Assembly (NCBI RefSeq): GCF_009935905.1
Contig: NZ_PREX01000004.1
Location: 1 to 64,000, forward strand
Reading direction: 5' to 3'
DNA: 64,000 bases
Origin: Alkalibacterium sp. MB6
GTDB lineage: Bacteria; Bacillota; Bacilli; Lactobacillales; Carnobacteriaceae_A
Part shown: positions 43,976 to 53,530 of the stretch, in pieces
Position numbering within the stretch: position 1 is the first letter of the stretch
Layout of the letters: the number at the start of each line of letters is the position of its first letter
The notes under the pieces: generated by a model
Database searches by the model: none
The model's input: the letters and a program-made list of their open reading frames with translations, nothing else
What the model was told of the DNA's origin: nothing
Position numbers and translations under genes: made by a program

Positions 43976-45388
43976 ATGACAGTTGAAAACATCAATTGGA
44001 AAGAAGAAGCTCAGAAACGCAAAGATGAGTTTTTGGAAGACTTATTTACTCTATTGCGTATTGATAGTGTGCGTGATGACGAAAAAGCAACAGACGAGGC
44101 ACCAGTAGGACCAGGACCGAAAGAGGCGCTTGAGGCGTTTCTTGAAATCGGTGAGCGTGACGGCTTCACAACGAAAAACGTCGACAACTATGCCGGACAC
44201 ATTGAATACGGTGAAGGCAGCGAGTTAATGGGTGTACTGGCTCACGTAGACGTTGTCCCTACAGGAACAGGCTGGGAAACTGATCCCTTTGATCCGGTTA
44301 TTAAAGACGGGCGTTTATATGCACGTGGATCAAGTGATGACAAAGGACCAGGAATGGCAGCTTACTATGCACTAAAAATCATCAAAGAGCTAGACTTGCC
44401 AGTAAATAAAAAAATCCGCTTCATTTTAGGAACAGATGAGGAAAGTGAGTGGAAAGGAATCGCTCACTATTTCAAACACGAACCTGAACCAGATTTCGGT
44501 TTTTCACCAGATGCTAACTTCCCAATTATTAACGGGGAAAAAGGGAATACAACTGTTTATATCGAATTTGGCGGCGAAGTGGATGGCGCCACTCATGAAT
44601 TGGTTCAGTTCGAATCGGGCTTGCGTCCAAACATGGTTCCTCAAGATGCTGTGGCAGTAGTGAAAAGCGCACAGCCTGAAGAATTGGAAAACGCCTTTGA
44701 CAACTACCTGGACGGCCTGCCGGTTAAAGGGGATTTATCAGTTGACGGCGATCAAGTGACTATTCAAGTGACTGGCCAAGCGGCTCACGGAAGTAAACCT
44801 GCAAGTGGTGTGAACGCAGCGACTTATTTGGCTAACTTCTTAACAGATTTCGCCTTTGCAAAAGATGCGAATGCCTTTTTAGAATTGACTTCACTGTATC
44901 TACACGATGATCCTGAAGGTAAAAAATTGGGTATCGATAGTGTAGATGAAGTCATGGGGGAGTTAACATCAAATCCTGGCGTATTCTCTTTCAAAGCCAA
45001 TGAAGGCGGAAAAATCACGGTTAATATGCGCTACCCACAAGGCACAACGGCTGACGCAATCTTCGCTCAATTTGAAAAACGATTGAGTAATTATGACGTG
45101 ACGTTATCTAAAGATGCTGGAAAAGAGCCGCATTATGTCCCTGCAAATGATCCACTCGTGTCTACTTTACTAGATGTCTATAATAGACAAACTGGATTAG
45201 AAGCACACGAAATGGTTATCGGTGGAGGAACGTACGGCCGATTGATGGAACGAGGTGTCGCTTACGGCGCAATGTTCCCAAATAGTATCGATACCATGCA
45301 CCAAGCCAATGAATTCATGGCTGTGGATGACTTGATGAATGCAATGGCCATCTATGCGGAAGCCATTTATGAATTAGTGAAAGATTAA
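43976..45388 (+). CDS. pepV: Dipeptidase PepV (M20 family)
   Basis: A cytoplasmic zinc dipeptidase of lactic acid bacteria with broad dipeptide (including carnosine-like) specificity. It has 470 residues. Metal site: H90 in LAHVDVVPTG, the bridging Asp in GSSDDKGP near 123-124, and the general base and metal Glu in GTDEESEWKG near 155-157. The lid domain spans about 185-380, and the last ligand His is in NSIDTMHQANE. The start is ATG 43976 after AAGGAGG. It is monocistronic. Confidence 0.95.
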   Translation: MTVENINWKEEAQKRKDEFLEDLFTLLRIDSVRDDEKATDEAPVGPGPKEALEAFLEIGERDGFTTKNVDNYAGHIEYGEGSELMGVLAHVDVVPTGTGWETDPFDPVIKDGRLYARGSSDDKGPGMAAYYALKIIKELDLPVNKKIRFILGTDEESEWKGIAHYFKHEPEPDFGFSPDANFPIINGEKGNTTVYIEFGGEVDGATHELVQFESGLRPNMVPQDAVAVVKSAQPEELENAFDNYLDGLPVKGDLSVDGDQVTIQVTGQAAHGSKPASGVNAATYLANFLTDFAFAKDANAFLELTSLYLHDDPEGKKLGIDSVDEVMGELTSNPGVFSFKANEGGKITVNMRYPQGTTADAIFAQFEKRLSNYDVTLSKDAGKEPHYVPANDPLVSTLLDVYNRQTGLEAHEMVIGGGTYGRLMERGVAYGAMFPNSIDTMHQANEFMAVDDLMNAMAIYAEAIYELVKD

Positions 45389-45397
45389 TAAAACACG

Positions 45398-45441
45398 ACT
45401 CCTTTTCGGGTGAGACAATCTCCTGGGAAGGAGTTTTTTTA
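45398..45441 (+). terminator. Terminator after pepV
   Basis: ACTCCTT (45398-45404) pairs with AAGGAGT (45428-45434), followed by seven T. Confidence 0.8.
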
Positions 45442-45492
45442 TAAGCAAAATCGCATAGATTCGTAACTATTATCTATACGTGCAAAAAGATA

Positions 45493-45501
45493 TGGTATAC
45501 T
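45493..45501 (+). promoter_or_regulatory. Extended -10 promoter of the TolA-like protein gene
   Basis: TGG-TATACT at 45493-45501, 30 bp before the start. The -35 region is poor. Confidence 0.5.
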
Positions 45502-45531
45502 ATAAGCAAAATCTGAAAAAGGAGACCAGTC

Positions 45532-46386
45532 ATGAAACGATTAATTTCCGAATCGATTAAATCCCTACGTACATATTTTAAAGAATACCGGCTTCAGACA
45601 AACATCATCATGGGTTTACTATTAGTATTAGTAACCATTGTAACGATTGGTATCGGCCGATCACAGCAAAAAGTAGATTTACGAACGCTTCAATACGAAC
45701 GGACAGAATCTGTAGAAGCGACTAGTGAGGATTCTGACGAAGAGACAGAAAGAGAAGAAACGCCTGAACATAAAGAGGTATTGGATGAACCAGTTGAAGA
45801 GATTGAAGAAGAAATAGATGAAGATTTAGAAGAAGAGATCGAAGAAGAAATCGAAGAAGAAACTGAGCTAATTGAGGAACGAGAAGACGATGTAGAAGAA
45901 GTGGAAGAAACTGTTGAAGAACCGGAAGTAACAGAAGTGGTTCAGCCGGTCACATCACCGTCTACAGAAGAAAGTAAGGCAACGCCACCGGTTACCCAAA
46001 ATCAAACACCGGCGAAGACACCAACACCACCAGCTCAAAACCAAACACCGTCTACCAGACCAACACGTCCGGCACAACAACAAACCGATCAGCAAAAAGC
46101 AGCAGAACAAGCTAAAAAAGAAGAAGCAGATCGCAAAGCCCGTGAAGAAAAAGCTAAAGAAGATGAAGAGAAAGCGAAAGCCGCTGAAAAAGCTGAAGCC
46201 GATCGATTGGCCGATGAGAAAGCAGAAGCCGACCGGATTGCCAAAGAAAAAGCTGAAGCCGAAGCCGAAGCAGCTCGATTAGCTAAAGAAAAAGCTGAAG
46301 CCGAAGCAGCTCGATTAGCCAAAGAAAAAGCTGAAGAAGAAGCTCGTAAACCAGTGACTCCTCCTGAAGAACCACCAGCTGATTAA
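45532..46386 (+). CDS. Membrane-anchored Glu-rich / TolA-like repeat protein, function unknown
   Basis: A 284-residue protein of low complexity. The basic N-terminus with one transmembrane helix (about 25-42) suggests a type II anchor with the rest outside. A very acidic Glu-rich stretch (about 60-130) comes next, then a Pro/Thr/Gln-rich linker (about 135-185). A charged helical region (about 186-270) is built of AKEKAEAEAARL-type units resembling the rod of TolA, and it ends in a Pro-rich tail. DNA of the rod holds tandem near-identical 36-bp units. No catalytic domain is seen. It may be a cell-surface spacer. Similarity to TolA reflects composition, not proven ancestry. The start is ATG 45532 after AAAAGGAG. 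It is monocistronic. Confidence 0.8.
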   Translation: MKRLISESIKSLRTYFKEYRLQTNIIMGLLLVLVTIVTIGIGRSQQKVDLRTLQYERTESVEATSEDSDEETEREETPEHKEVLDEPVEEIEEEIDEDLEEEIEEEIEEETELIEEREDDVEEVEETVEEPEVTEVVQPVTSPSTEESKATPPVTQNQTPAKTPTPPAQNQTPSTRPTRPAQQQTDQQKAAEQAKKEEADRKAREEKAKEDEEKAKAAEKAEADRLADEKAEADRIAKEKAEAEAEAARLAKEKAEAEAARLAKEKAEEEARKPVTPPEEPPAD

Positions 46387-46424
46387 GATTCAGACATTGG
46401 TAGCGAAGACAATTAAATCAGTTT

Positions 46425-46463
46425 AAAAAAGGACCTCCATCTCGAATCGATGGGGGTCCTTTT
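46425..46463. terminator. Bidirectional terminator between convergent genes
   Basis: AAAAGGACCTCCAT pairs with ATGGGGGTCCTTTT around a 9-nt loop, with A- and T-runs on both sides. It ends the TolA-like gene on + and the GerMN lipoprotein gene on -. Confidence 0.9.
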
Positions 46464-46476
46464 AAATTCAATCCAA

Positions 46477-47643
46477 TTATTGATTCACATTCGAATGGTC
46501 AACAGTAAGGGTGTCACCTTCTTCTAAAAGAATATGACCCGATTCGTATGAGCCACCATCAACGGTTAAGGCAATCTCTTGAACACCGTAGTAGCCACCA
46601 ATCGTATTGGCAATACTTTGAAGCAAGAGGCCTTCAGTGCCTGAACCAGCATTCATTTCATTAACCAGTTCCGAAGAAAAATCAACATGAACGATGCCGT
46701 CATGACCGAGATACATGTAATTAATCTCAACCCCTTCAGTCAACAGATAAAGTCCTTCAGTTTCTGGACTCTCTCCACGCATCAATGAGGCCAAAGTTAA
46801 GCGTGCAGGATCGTTAGTCATCAAAGACATCGTGACCGGTACGGCATTGATTCCGAGTGCTTGATCATCCACACCATAAACGGTTAAAGGAATTTCTTCG
46901 GCCTTGTTTCCCTCAAAAGCAGTTAATCGCGAGGTCACTTTAGTTTCTTCGTCGTCGCCTTGAACCATTTCCCGTTGAATTAAACCAATGCCTTCACCAT
47001 AGTAAGAGACTTCTATACCATCTTCAAAAATGGTTGTGACACCAATCGCTTCAACAGTCCCCATAGGCGTGTCCATCTCAATGCCTACCTCAGTAATTTC
47101 GGAAGTCGTTCCATTGGGGCTTTCCCAAGAATGACCAACCTCTATAGGCGCTTGTAAAATAATATTAAATCCACTGTGTTCACTTTCCAAGCCAGTATCA
47201 ACAAAATCTTCTCGGAAATACGTTTCTGGTCGGATAAACACTTCTTCGATCTGATTCTCTGTATACTCATAAATGATAGCCACGTCAGTCCCACCCGTGG
47301 ATTCAAGCATCTGTAAAGTGTCATCGTGGGCAAACTGTGGATAACGAGTAAAGGAACTGTATTCCATCTCATCGCCCTCATATTCTAAGAGGGTATTTTC
47401 TAAGCGAGGGAACCAGGTTTCAATGTCTTGAGAAACTTGGTTCGTTTCTCCATTTGAGTCTTCGTCACTATCATTGGTATCATCATCATTTGTTCCATCA
47501 TCTGTGACGTTTTCATCGACATCTGGGGCAACAACTTCCTCCTCATCAAGAGGTTCATCAATTGTATTGTCGGTTCCACAAGCACTCAGAACCATTCCGG
47601 CAATGAATAAAACAGACGCCTTTTTCCAACTGTTCTTCATCAT
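46477..47643 (-). CDS. GerMN-domain lipoprotein
   Basis: An exported lipoprotein of 388 residues. The signal peptide ends in lipobox VLSAC (Cys near 22). An extremely acidic Asp/Glu/Asn/Thr linker follows (about 25-75), then a central domain of unknown type (about 80-250) and a C-terminal GerMN domain (about 260-370) with GVEINYMYLGHDGIVHVDFSSELV and SIANTIGGYYGVQEIALTVDG. GerMN domains occur in sporulation, division and envelope lipoproteins. The role here is unknown. ATG 47643 is chosen, 8 nt after AAAGGAG. It follows the alcohol dehydrogenase gene by 18 bp in the same direction and is probably co-transcribed with it. Confidence 0.88.
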   Translation of the reverse strand: MMKNSWKKASVLFIAGMVLSACGTDNTIDEPLDEEEVVAPDVDENVTDDGTNDDDTNDSDEDSNGETNQVSQDIETWFPRLENTLLEYEGDEMEYSSFTRYPQFAHDDTLQMLESTGGTDVAIIYEYTENQIEEVFIRPETYFREDFVDTGLESEHSGFNIILQAPIEVGHSWESPNGTTSEITEVGIEMDTPMGTVEAIGVTTIFEDGIEVSYYGEGIGLIQREMVQGDDEETKVTSRLTAFEGNKAEEIPLTVYGVDDQALGINAVPVTMSLMTNDPARLTLASLMRGESPETEGLYLLTEGVEINYMYLGHDGIVHVDFSSELVNEMNAGSGTEGLLLQSIANTIGGYYGVQEIALTVDGGSYESGHILLEEGDTLTVDHSNVNQ

Positions 47644-47661
47644 CACACTCACTCCTTTCAA

Positions 47662-48906
47662 TTATGATGATGGATCGATGACACCTAAAAACGGTGAATC
47701 ACTGCCATCGTCCTCAAAGTTCAAATCCAATGCTTTTTCATAAATAGCTCGTGACACCTCAAGGGTTTGGGTCCCGCGTTCACCTATGGCTGTGTTGCCG
47801 CGAGCTTCAAGTTGGTCAATTAGCCCATCAATATCTTCAGCCTTTACGCCAACTTCTGACAAGGTCACCGGCATGTCGATTGATTTCAAATAAGCGACGG
47901 TTTGTCTAATGGCACCTTCCACTTTTTCTTCTTCAGAGCCTTCTGTTATGTGCCAGACGTTTTCAGCATATTGAACGAGTTTATCCCATTTTTCTTCGTG
48001 TCGCACAATCATCACTGCCGGTAATAAAGCAGATAAACTTCTTGCGTGATCCGTGTTATTTAAAACGGTTAGCTCGTGACCCAAGGCATGAATTGACCAG
48101 TCACCAGGCACGCCAGGAGAGAGAATACGGTTCAACGCAAGGGTTGCAGTCCACATGAAATTCGCTCGTAAGTTGTAATCATGCTTGTCTTCATTTGCCA
48201 CGTCAGGTCCGATAGTAATTAACACTCGCAACAGCCCTTCAGCGAATTCGTCTTGTACCATCCCACCAACAGGGTAAGTTAGATACTGCTCCAAAATATG
48301 CATAAAGGCATCGGTTAAGCCGTTTGCCAATTGACGTCTAGGTAAGGTATAGGTCAATTCCGGCTCTAAAATAGAGAACTGTGGAAAGACCAATGGGTGA
48401 CTAAAGCTGACTTTAGCTTTCTTTTCTTTAAAGGAGATAACCGATGTGCTGTTCATTTCGGAAGCTGTTGCTGGAAGAGTCAATACCGTTCCAAAAGGCA
48501 AAGCGGACTGGATAGGCAAGCCTTTTCCGACACCTTTTCCAAAAATATCAATCGGATCACCGTCAAATTTAGCTGAAGCAGCAATATATTTCACCGCATC
48601 AATCACTGAGCCACCACCGACTGCCAACAAGAAATCATACTGACCGTCTTTAATTGCCTCAACGGCTTTCATACACGTTTCAAAAGTGGGATTGGCTTCA
48701 ATACCGCTAAACTCACCGACAACCTCATTTTTCAAAGCACCTTTAACACGGTCCAACGTCCCAAAACGCTTAACACTGCCTCCTCCATAAAGAATCAATA
48801 CCTTTTTATCTTCAGGAATCAAAGTGGGAAGGTGTTCAATTTGTTGTTTGCCGAATAAAACCTTAACTGGATTATAAAATGTAAAGTTCGAGATTTCTTT
48901 AGTCAT
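47662..48906 (-). CDS. Iron-containing alcohol dehydrogenase (YqhD/BdhA-like)
   Basis: A type III metal-dependent alcohol/aldehyde oxidoreductase of 414 residues, using NAD(P)H. The nucleotide-binding GGGSVIDAVKYIAA is near 98-111. The metal ligands are in NGLTDAFMHILEQY (Asp, His) and SIHALGHELTVLNNTDHARSLS (two His), which closely follow the YqhD/butanol dehydrogenase pattern. It likely reduces aldehydes made in fermentation or stress. The start is ATG 48906 after GGAGGAC, with a strong promoter 34 bp upstream. The GerMN lipoprotein gene follows. Confidence 0.93.
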   Translation of the reverse strand: MTKEISNFTFYNPVKVLFGKQQIEHLPTLIPEDKKVLILYGGGSVKRFGTLDRVKGALKNEVVGEFSGIEANPTFETCMKAVEAIKDGQYDFLLAVGGGSVIDAVKYIAASAKFDGDPIDIFGKGVGKGLPIQSALPFGTVLTLPATASEMNSTSVISFKEKKAKVSFSHPLVFPQFSILEPELTYTLPRRQLANGLTDAFMHILEQYLTYPVGGMVQDEFAEGLLRVLITIGPDVANEDKHDYNLRANFMWTATLALNRILSPGVPGDWSIHALGHELTVLNNTDHARSLSALLPAVMIVRHEEKWDKLVQYAENVWHITEGSEEEKVEGAIRQTVAYLKSIDMPVTLSEVGVKAEDIDGLIDQLEARGNTAIGERGTQTLEVSRAIYEKALDLNFEDDGSDSPFLGVIDPSS

Positions 48907-48939
48907 TATCTCATGTCCTCCATTTGTTATGATAGCTTA

Positions 48940-48968
48940 ATTATACCATAGGAAAAGCGTGGACCCAA
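48940..48968 (-). promoter_or_regulatory. Promoter of the alcohol dehydrogenase operon
   Basis: Minus strand: TTGGGT (48963-48968), 17 bp, TATAAT (48940-48945) with an extended TGG. Confidence 0.75.
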
Positions 48969-49013
48969 AAGACTGTTGGGATTAACTTTTTAGAGCTGGC
49001 GATTCGAATAAGG

Positions 49014-49042
49014 TTTCAGAAGGGATTGAATCGTGATAGAAT
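49014..49042 (+). promoter_or_regulatory. Promoter of the glycine cleavage operon
   Basis: TTTCAG (49014-49019), 17 bp, TAGAAT (49037-49042) with an extended TGA. The resulting leader is only about 40 nt, ending in a small CGAGTAA/TTATTCG hairpin next to the ribosome site. It is too short for a glycine riboswitch. Confidence 0.6.
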
Positions 49043-49091
49043 GAGAGTAAAGAATAACGAGTAACTTTATTCGCAAAGTGGAGGGATGGCA

Positions 49092-50207
49092 TTGTCGAAA
49101 GAAGATAAACAGTTAAAGCGGACACCCTTATACGATTACTACCAAAGAAATGGCATAAAAGTAACAGATTTTGGCTCGTGGGCTTTACCGATTCAGTACA
49201 CAAGCATTAAAGAGGAGCACAAAGCTGTTAGAGAACAAGTTGGTCTGTTTGACGTGTCTCATATGGGAGAAATCGAAGTGAGCGGTGAGAAGGCAACGCC
49301 TTGGTTAAATCGTCTGATCACGAATGATTTAACGACTATAGAGAACAACCAAGCCTTATATACGATGGTAACCAATGAACACGGTGGGATAATGGATGAC
49401 ATTATTATTTTTAAATACAACGACGAACGCTATTTACTCACACCAAATGCCTCTAACACGGGTAAAATTTATACATGGTTAATTAAATACCAATGCGATG
49501 CTGTGACCATAACAGATGTGTCACTTGAGACTGGTTTAATTGCGGTTCAAGGTCCATATGCTAAAGAGGTTGTCGCACAGGTATTTGGGGAAGCGGTTAA
49601 AGACATTAAACCCTATCATTTCACCACTGAAACAGAAAGCGAGACATTCGATAAGGCTTTAATTTCTAGAACAGGCTATACAGGGGAAGACGGTTACGAA
49701 TGCTACGTTAAATGGGACCAGACGGAAGAGTTATGGAAAACCTTTTTAGACGTTGGCGAAGCCTATGGCATTAAAGAGTGCGGTTTAGGATCTAGAGATA
49801 CATTAAGATTAGAAGCAGGCATGCCTTTGTATGGACAAGATTTATCCGAAAACGTTACGCCTTTAGAAGCGGGACTGCGCTTTGCAGTTAAGTGGGATAA
49901 ACCAGAACCCTTTATTGGACAAGAAGCTTTAGAAAGACAAAAAGAATCGGGAACGACTTATTTATCCAGAGGCTTTGAGTTACTAGACAAAGGCATAGCC
50001 AGACCCGGCTACCCTGTATTAAACGCAGACGGAGAAGAAATCGGCGAAGTCACATCAGGCACCCAATCGCCCACATTTGGAAAAAGCATTGGCTTTATGC
50101 GTATCTTTAAAGACGCGGGTAAGTTAGGAGAGATTGTTTACGTGCAAGTAAGGAAAAAACAGATCCCAGCAAAACTAACGAAGAAAAATGTATTAGGCCA
50201 AAAATAG
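49092..50207 (+). CDS. gcvT: Glycine cleavage system T protein (aminomethyltransferase)
   Basis: Transfers the methylene group of glycine from lipoyl-H protein to tetrahydrofolate, releasing ammonia. It has 371 residues. The N-terminal signature LKRTPLYDYYQRNGIKVTDFGSWALPIQY, VGLFDVSHMGEIEV and the folate-site region SRTGYTGEDGYE (near 195-206) are all intact. TTG 49092 is chosen as start, 7 nt after GGAGG. The in-frame ATG 49086 is only 1 nt from that site. It is the first gene of gcvT-gcvH-gcvPA-gcvPB. Confidence 0.95.
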   Translation: MSKEDKQLKRTPLYDYYQRNGIKVTDFGSWALPIQYTSIKEEHKAVREQVGLFDVSHMGEIEVSGEKATPWLNRLITNDLTTIENNQALYTMVTNEHGGIMDDIIIFKYNDERYLLTPNASNTGKIYTWLIKYQCDAVTITDVSLETGLIAVQGPYAKEVVAQVFGEAVKDIKPYHFTTETESETFDKALISRTGYTGEDGYECYVKWDQTEELWKTFLDVGEAYGIKECGLGSRDTLRLEAGMPLYGQDLSENVTPLEAGLRFAVKWDKPEPFIGQEALERQKESGTTYLSRGFELLDKGIARPGYPVLNADGEEIGEVTSGTQSPTFGKSIGFMRIFKDAGKLGEIVYVQVRKKQIPAKLTKKNVLGQK

Positions 50208-50219
50208 GAGGACACTATA

Positions 50220-50606
50220 ATGACAGACAAAAAAGATTTACTGTTTTCAAAAGACCACGAATGGGTTGAACGGTTAAGTGATAACTCAGTGCGCGTAGGC
50301 ATTTCAGATTACGCAGTAGAGCAATTAGGTGACATCGTTTTTGTCGAATTACCAGAAGTAGACGCCACAGTTGAAGCGGGCTCAGAATTCGCGACCGTTG
50401 AATCAGTTAAATCAACGTCAGAAATCTATACGCCGGTTAGTGGGACAGTCTCAAACATTAACGAGAGCTTAGAAGATGAACCAGAAAAATTAAACGAATC
50501 ACCTTATGAAGAAGGTTGGCTCGTTGACATAACCGTAAGCGAAGAGTTAGATTTATCAGACTTAATGGATGCAAAAGCATACCAAGAGTATACCGATAGC
50601 CTTTAA
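50220..50606 (+). CDS. gcvH: Glycine cleavage system H protein
   Basis: The lipoylated carrier that shuttles the aminomethyl intermediate among the P, T and L proteins. It has 128 residues, normal length. The lipoylation site is K64 in TVESVKSTSEIY. HEWVE near the start and SPYEEGWLVDI near the end are conserved. The start is ATG 50220 after AGGAGG, 12 bp from gcvT. A terminator-like hairpin follows before gcvPA. Confidence 0.97.
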   Translation: MTDKKDLLFSKDHEWVERLSDNSVRVGISDYAVEQLGDIVFVELPEVDATVEAGSEFATVESVKSTSEIYTPVSGTVSNINESLEDEPEKLNESPYEEGWLVDITVSEELDLSDLMDAKAYQEYTDSL

Positions 50607-50612
50607 ACAAGA

Positions 50613-50654
50613 GAAAGAGGAGAGTGAACACGCCTCTCTTCTTTCCCTTTTTTT
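50613..50654 (+). terminator. Terminator-like hairpin inside the gcv operon
   Basis: GAAAGAGGAGAG (50613-50624) pairs with CTCTCTTCTTTC (50634-50645), 12 bp with one G-U, followed by CC and seven T. It lies between gcvH and gcvPA and may reduce P-protein expression relative to T and H. Confidence 0.75.
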
Positions 50655-50687
50655 GCAAATGTAACCTTTATCAAAGGAGTGACCACA

Positions 50688-52046
50688 TTGACCGAACAAC
50701 ACCGCTATTTACCAACAACCGAGCAAGACAGAAAAGAGATGCTGGAAACCATCGGCGTCTCATCTATCAAAGATTTGTTTTCCGATATACCTGAATCCAC
50801 TCGTGCAACGAAAAACAAAGCCATTGAGCTGGAAGAGGCATTAAGTGAACAAGCCTTGACTACTTATATGAAACAATTAGCTGGAAAAAACACAACCACA
50901 GACACCCATGCTTATTTCCTAGGCGCAGGCGTTTACGACCATTACGTCCCAAGTATTGTGAACCACGTCTTGTTGCGTTCTGAATTTATGACTGCTTATA
51001 CACCTTACCAACCTGAAGCAAGCCAAGGCGAACTGCAGGCTTTATTTGAATTCCAATCGATGATGTGTGAATTAACCGGGATGGACGTCGCCAACTCCAG
51101 TTTATACGATGGCTTCACGTCTCTTGGAGAAGCGTGTAACTTAGCGACTTCTGTCACGAAAAAACAACAGGTTCTCTATTCCAAAGGTATGCACCCACAG
51201 GCGAAAGAAGTCTTGAAAACCTATGCATATGGCATGGAATACCAAGTCAGTGAAGCGCCACTGGAGAATCAAGTCACTGATTTAAATTGGTTAAAAGAAA
51301 ACATAAACGAAGAGACGGCCGCTGTGATCATTCAATACCCGAACTTTTTTGGAAATGTTGAAGATTTAAGAGCAGTTAAAGACTTACTGGCTGATTCAAA
51401 AGCCTTACTCATCGTTATGGCTAACCCATTAGCTTTAGCTTTACTCGAATCACCTGGCAAATTAGGCGCAGACATTGTCGTTGGCGACACGCAACCGATC
51501 GGTTTACCGATGAGTTACGGTGGCCCTCACTGTGGCTATTTTGCTGTAAGGAAACAATACATGAGAAAAGTACCGAGTCGAATCGTTGGTCAAACAGTGG
51601 ATTCAGACGGGAAACGTGGCTTTGTGATGACCTTGCAAACACGTGAACAGCATATTCGCCGTGAAAAAGCGACATCAAATATGAGTTCCAACCAAGCCCT
51701 CACAGCTCTAGGGACGTCTGTCTTTTTAGCAGCGGTTGGAAAACAAGGTCTTCAAGACATGGCCCAACAAAGTGTCAACCATGCACATTACGTTAAACAC
51801 AAGCTTGCTGAAAAAGGCGTAACCGTCTTATCAAATGATTCAGTCTTTCATGAATTCGTCGTGCAACTATCTAAGCCTGTGAGCGAGGTTAATGATCGCT
51901 TACTTGAAAAAGGCTTCGTAGGTGGTTATGACGTATCAAAAGAGTGGGGCGCAGATAACGCGACGCTCATATGTGTAACTGAAAAACGTACCATAGAAGA
52001 AATGAACAGCTTTGTTGAAGCCTTGGCAGAGGAGGAAAACCGATGA
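50688..52046 (+). CDS. gcvPA: Glycine dehydrogenase (decarboxylating) subunit 1
   Basis: The N-terminal half of the split P protein, which decarboxylates glycine with PLP. It has 452 residues. Typical segments are [52 protein letters not shown] and [12 protein letters not shown]. It lacks the PLP Lys, which is in subunit 2, as expected. TTG 50688 is preferred, 8 nt after AAAGGAG; the upstream GTG 50679 overlaps that site. It overlaps gcvPB by 4 bases (ATGA). Confidence 0.95.
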   Translation: MTEQHRYLPTTEQDRKEMLETIGVSSIKDLFSDIPESTRATKNKAIELEEALSEQALTTYMKQLAGKNTTTDTHAYFLGAGVYDHYVPSIVNHVLLRSEFMTAYTPYQPEASQGELQALFEFQSMMCELTGMDVANSSLYDGFTSLGEACNLATSVTKKQQVLYSKGMHPQAKEVLKTYAYGMEYQVSEAPLENQVTDLNWLKENINEETAAVIIQYPNFFGNVEDLRAVKDLLADSKALLIVMANPLALALLESPGKLGADIVVGDTQPIGLPMSYGGPHCGYFAVRKQYMRKVPSRIVGQTVDSDGKRGFVMTLQTREQHIRREKATSNMSSNQALTALGTSVFLAAVGKQGLQDMAQQSVNHAHYVKHKLAEKGVTVLSNDSVFHEFVVQLSKPVSEVNDRLLEKGFVGGYDVSKEWGADNATLICVTEKRTIEEMNSFVEALAEEENR

Positions 52047-53518
52047 CCGTCACATATGACCACTTACTATTTGAAATCTCCAAAAAAGGGCGGCGCGCAT
52101 ACAGTCTGCCAGAATCATCTGTCGAAAAAACGGAATTAGCTTCTGTTTTGCCGTCTCATTTATTGAGAGAAGAACCAGCTGAATTGCCGGAATTATCTGA
52201 GTTACAAGTGATGCGTCACTATACTGGATTATCAAACAAAAACTTCGGTATTGAAACGGGCTTTTACCCGTTGGGATCGTGTACGATGAAATACAATCCG
52301 AAAATAAACGAAGACATTGCCCGCTACAGCGGCTTCGCAAACATTCACCCGTTGCAACCAGAAAAAAGTGCTCAAGGTGCTTTGCAGTTAATGCACCAGC
52401 TTGAAAACAGCTTAAAAGAAGTAACGGGAATGGATGCCATCTCCTTACAACCGGCTGCAGGTGCTCAGGGAGAATGGGCAGGCTTATTAATATTCAAGGC
52501 GTATCACGAAGCCAACGGTGAAGGTGACCAACGCCGTAAGATTTTAGTGCCCGATTCTGCACACGGAACTAACCCAGCGAGTGCAGTTGTTGCAGGATAC
52601 GATGTGGTCGAAATCAAATCGAATGAAGACGGACGTGTCGGCGTTGATGCATTAAAAGCAGCCGTTGGACCAGATACAGCAGGCTTAATGCTGACCAACC
52701 CGAACACGCTTGGCTTATTTGAAGTCGACATTGTGGAGATTGCAGAAATCGTTCACGAAGCAGGCGGACTCTTGTATTATGACGGAGCCAATGCTAACGC
52801 TATTTTAGGCAAATCAACTCCAGGGGAAATGGGCTTTGACGTGGTTCACTTGAATTTACACAAAACCTTTAGTACGCCTCACGGTGGTGGAGGGCCAGGA
52901 TCTGGACCAATTGGGGTTAAAGCGTATTTAACAGACTTTATGCCGTCTCCTCGCATTGAAAAAGATGGCGATTATTACAAGTTGACAGACAACCATCCTC
53001 AGTCCATTGGCCGAGTAAAAGGCTATTACGGAAACTTTGGTGTAAACGTACGCGCCTATTCTTACATTCGAACCATGGGAGCGGAAGGCTTGCAGCAAGT
53101 ATCTGAAGATGCCGTCTTGCATGCGAATTATTTAAGAGCCAGGTTGTCACCTTACTACGACACCCCGTTCTCGTCTCACTGCAAGCACGAGTTTGTCTTA
53201 AGTGGGAACCGTCAGAAAAAATTGGGCGTCAGAACAGCAGACATCGCGAAACGGTTACTGGACTACGGCTTTTATTCGCCAACCGTTTACTTCCCGCTTA
53301 TCGTTGATGAAGCATTGATGATTGAACCGACGGAAACGGAAGCGAAAGAAACACTCGATGCCTTTGCTGATGCACTGATTGAAATAGCAAAAGATGCTGA
53401 AACCAATCCGGAATTAGTCACCGGGGCACCACACACAAAAGCAGTGAAGCGTCTGGACGAAGTCACTGCTGCTAGAAAACCAATTGTGATTTACCAAAAA
53501 GCGCACGACAACTCATAG
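52043..53518 (+). CDS. gcvPB: Glycine dehydrogenase (decarboxylating) subunit 2
   Basis: The C-terminal half of the split P protein, 491 residues, carrying the PLP Lys K274 in [18 protein letters not shown]. Other hallmarks are [17 protein letters not shown] and [15 protein letters not shown] 52043 overlaps the gcvPA stop and is preceded by GAGGAGG, so the two subunits are coupled. The L protein (lipoamide dehydrogenase) is not in the window. Confidence 0.97.
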   Translation: MTVTYDHLLFEISKKGRRAYSLPESSVEKTELASVLPSHLLREEPAELPELSELQVMRHYTGLSNKNFGIETGFYPLGSCTMKYNPKINEDIARYSGFANIHPLQPEKSAQGALQLMHQLENSLKEVTGMDAISLQPAAGAQGEWAGLLIFKAYHEANGEGDQRRKILVPDSAHGTNPASAVVAGYDVVEIKSNEDGRVGVDALKAAVGPDTAGLMLTNPNTLGLFEVDIVEIAEIVHEAGGLLYYDGANANAILGKSTPGEMGFDVVHLNLHKTFSTPHGGGGPGSGPIGVKAYLTDFMPSPRIEKDGDYYKLTDNHPQSIGRVKGYYGNFGVNVRAYSYIRTMGAEGLQQVSEDAVLHANYLRARLSPYYDTPFSSHCKHEFVLSGNRQKKLGVRTADIAKRLLDYGFYSPTVYFPLIVDEALMIEPTETEAKETLDAFADALIEIAKDAETNPELVTGAPHTKAVKRLDEVTAARKPIVIYQKAHDNS

Positions 53519-53530
53519 GAGGAATAGGCG

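Noticed and set aside
47474-47743. Plus-strand Ser-rich frame
   Set aside because: It is the antisense shadow of the acidic linker of the GerMN lipoprotein.
48907-49091. Glycine riboswitch before gcvT
   Set aside because: No conserved aptamer segments are seen and the predicted leader is too short.
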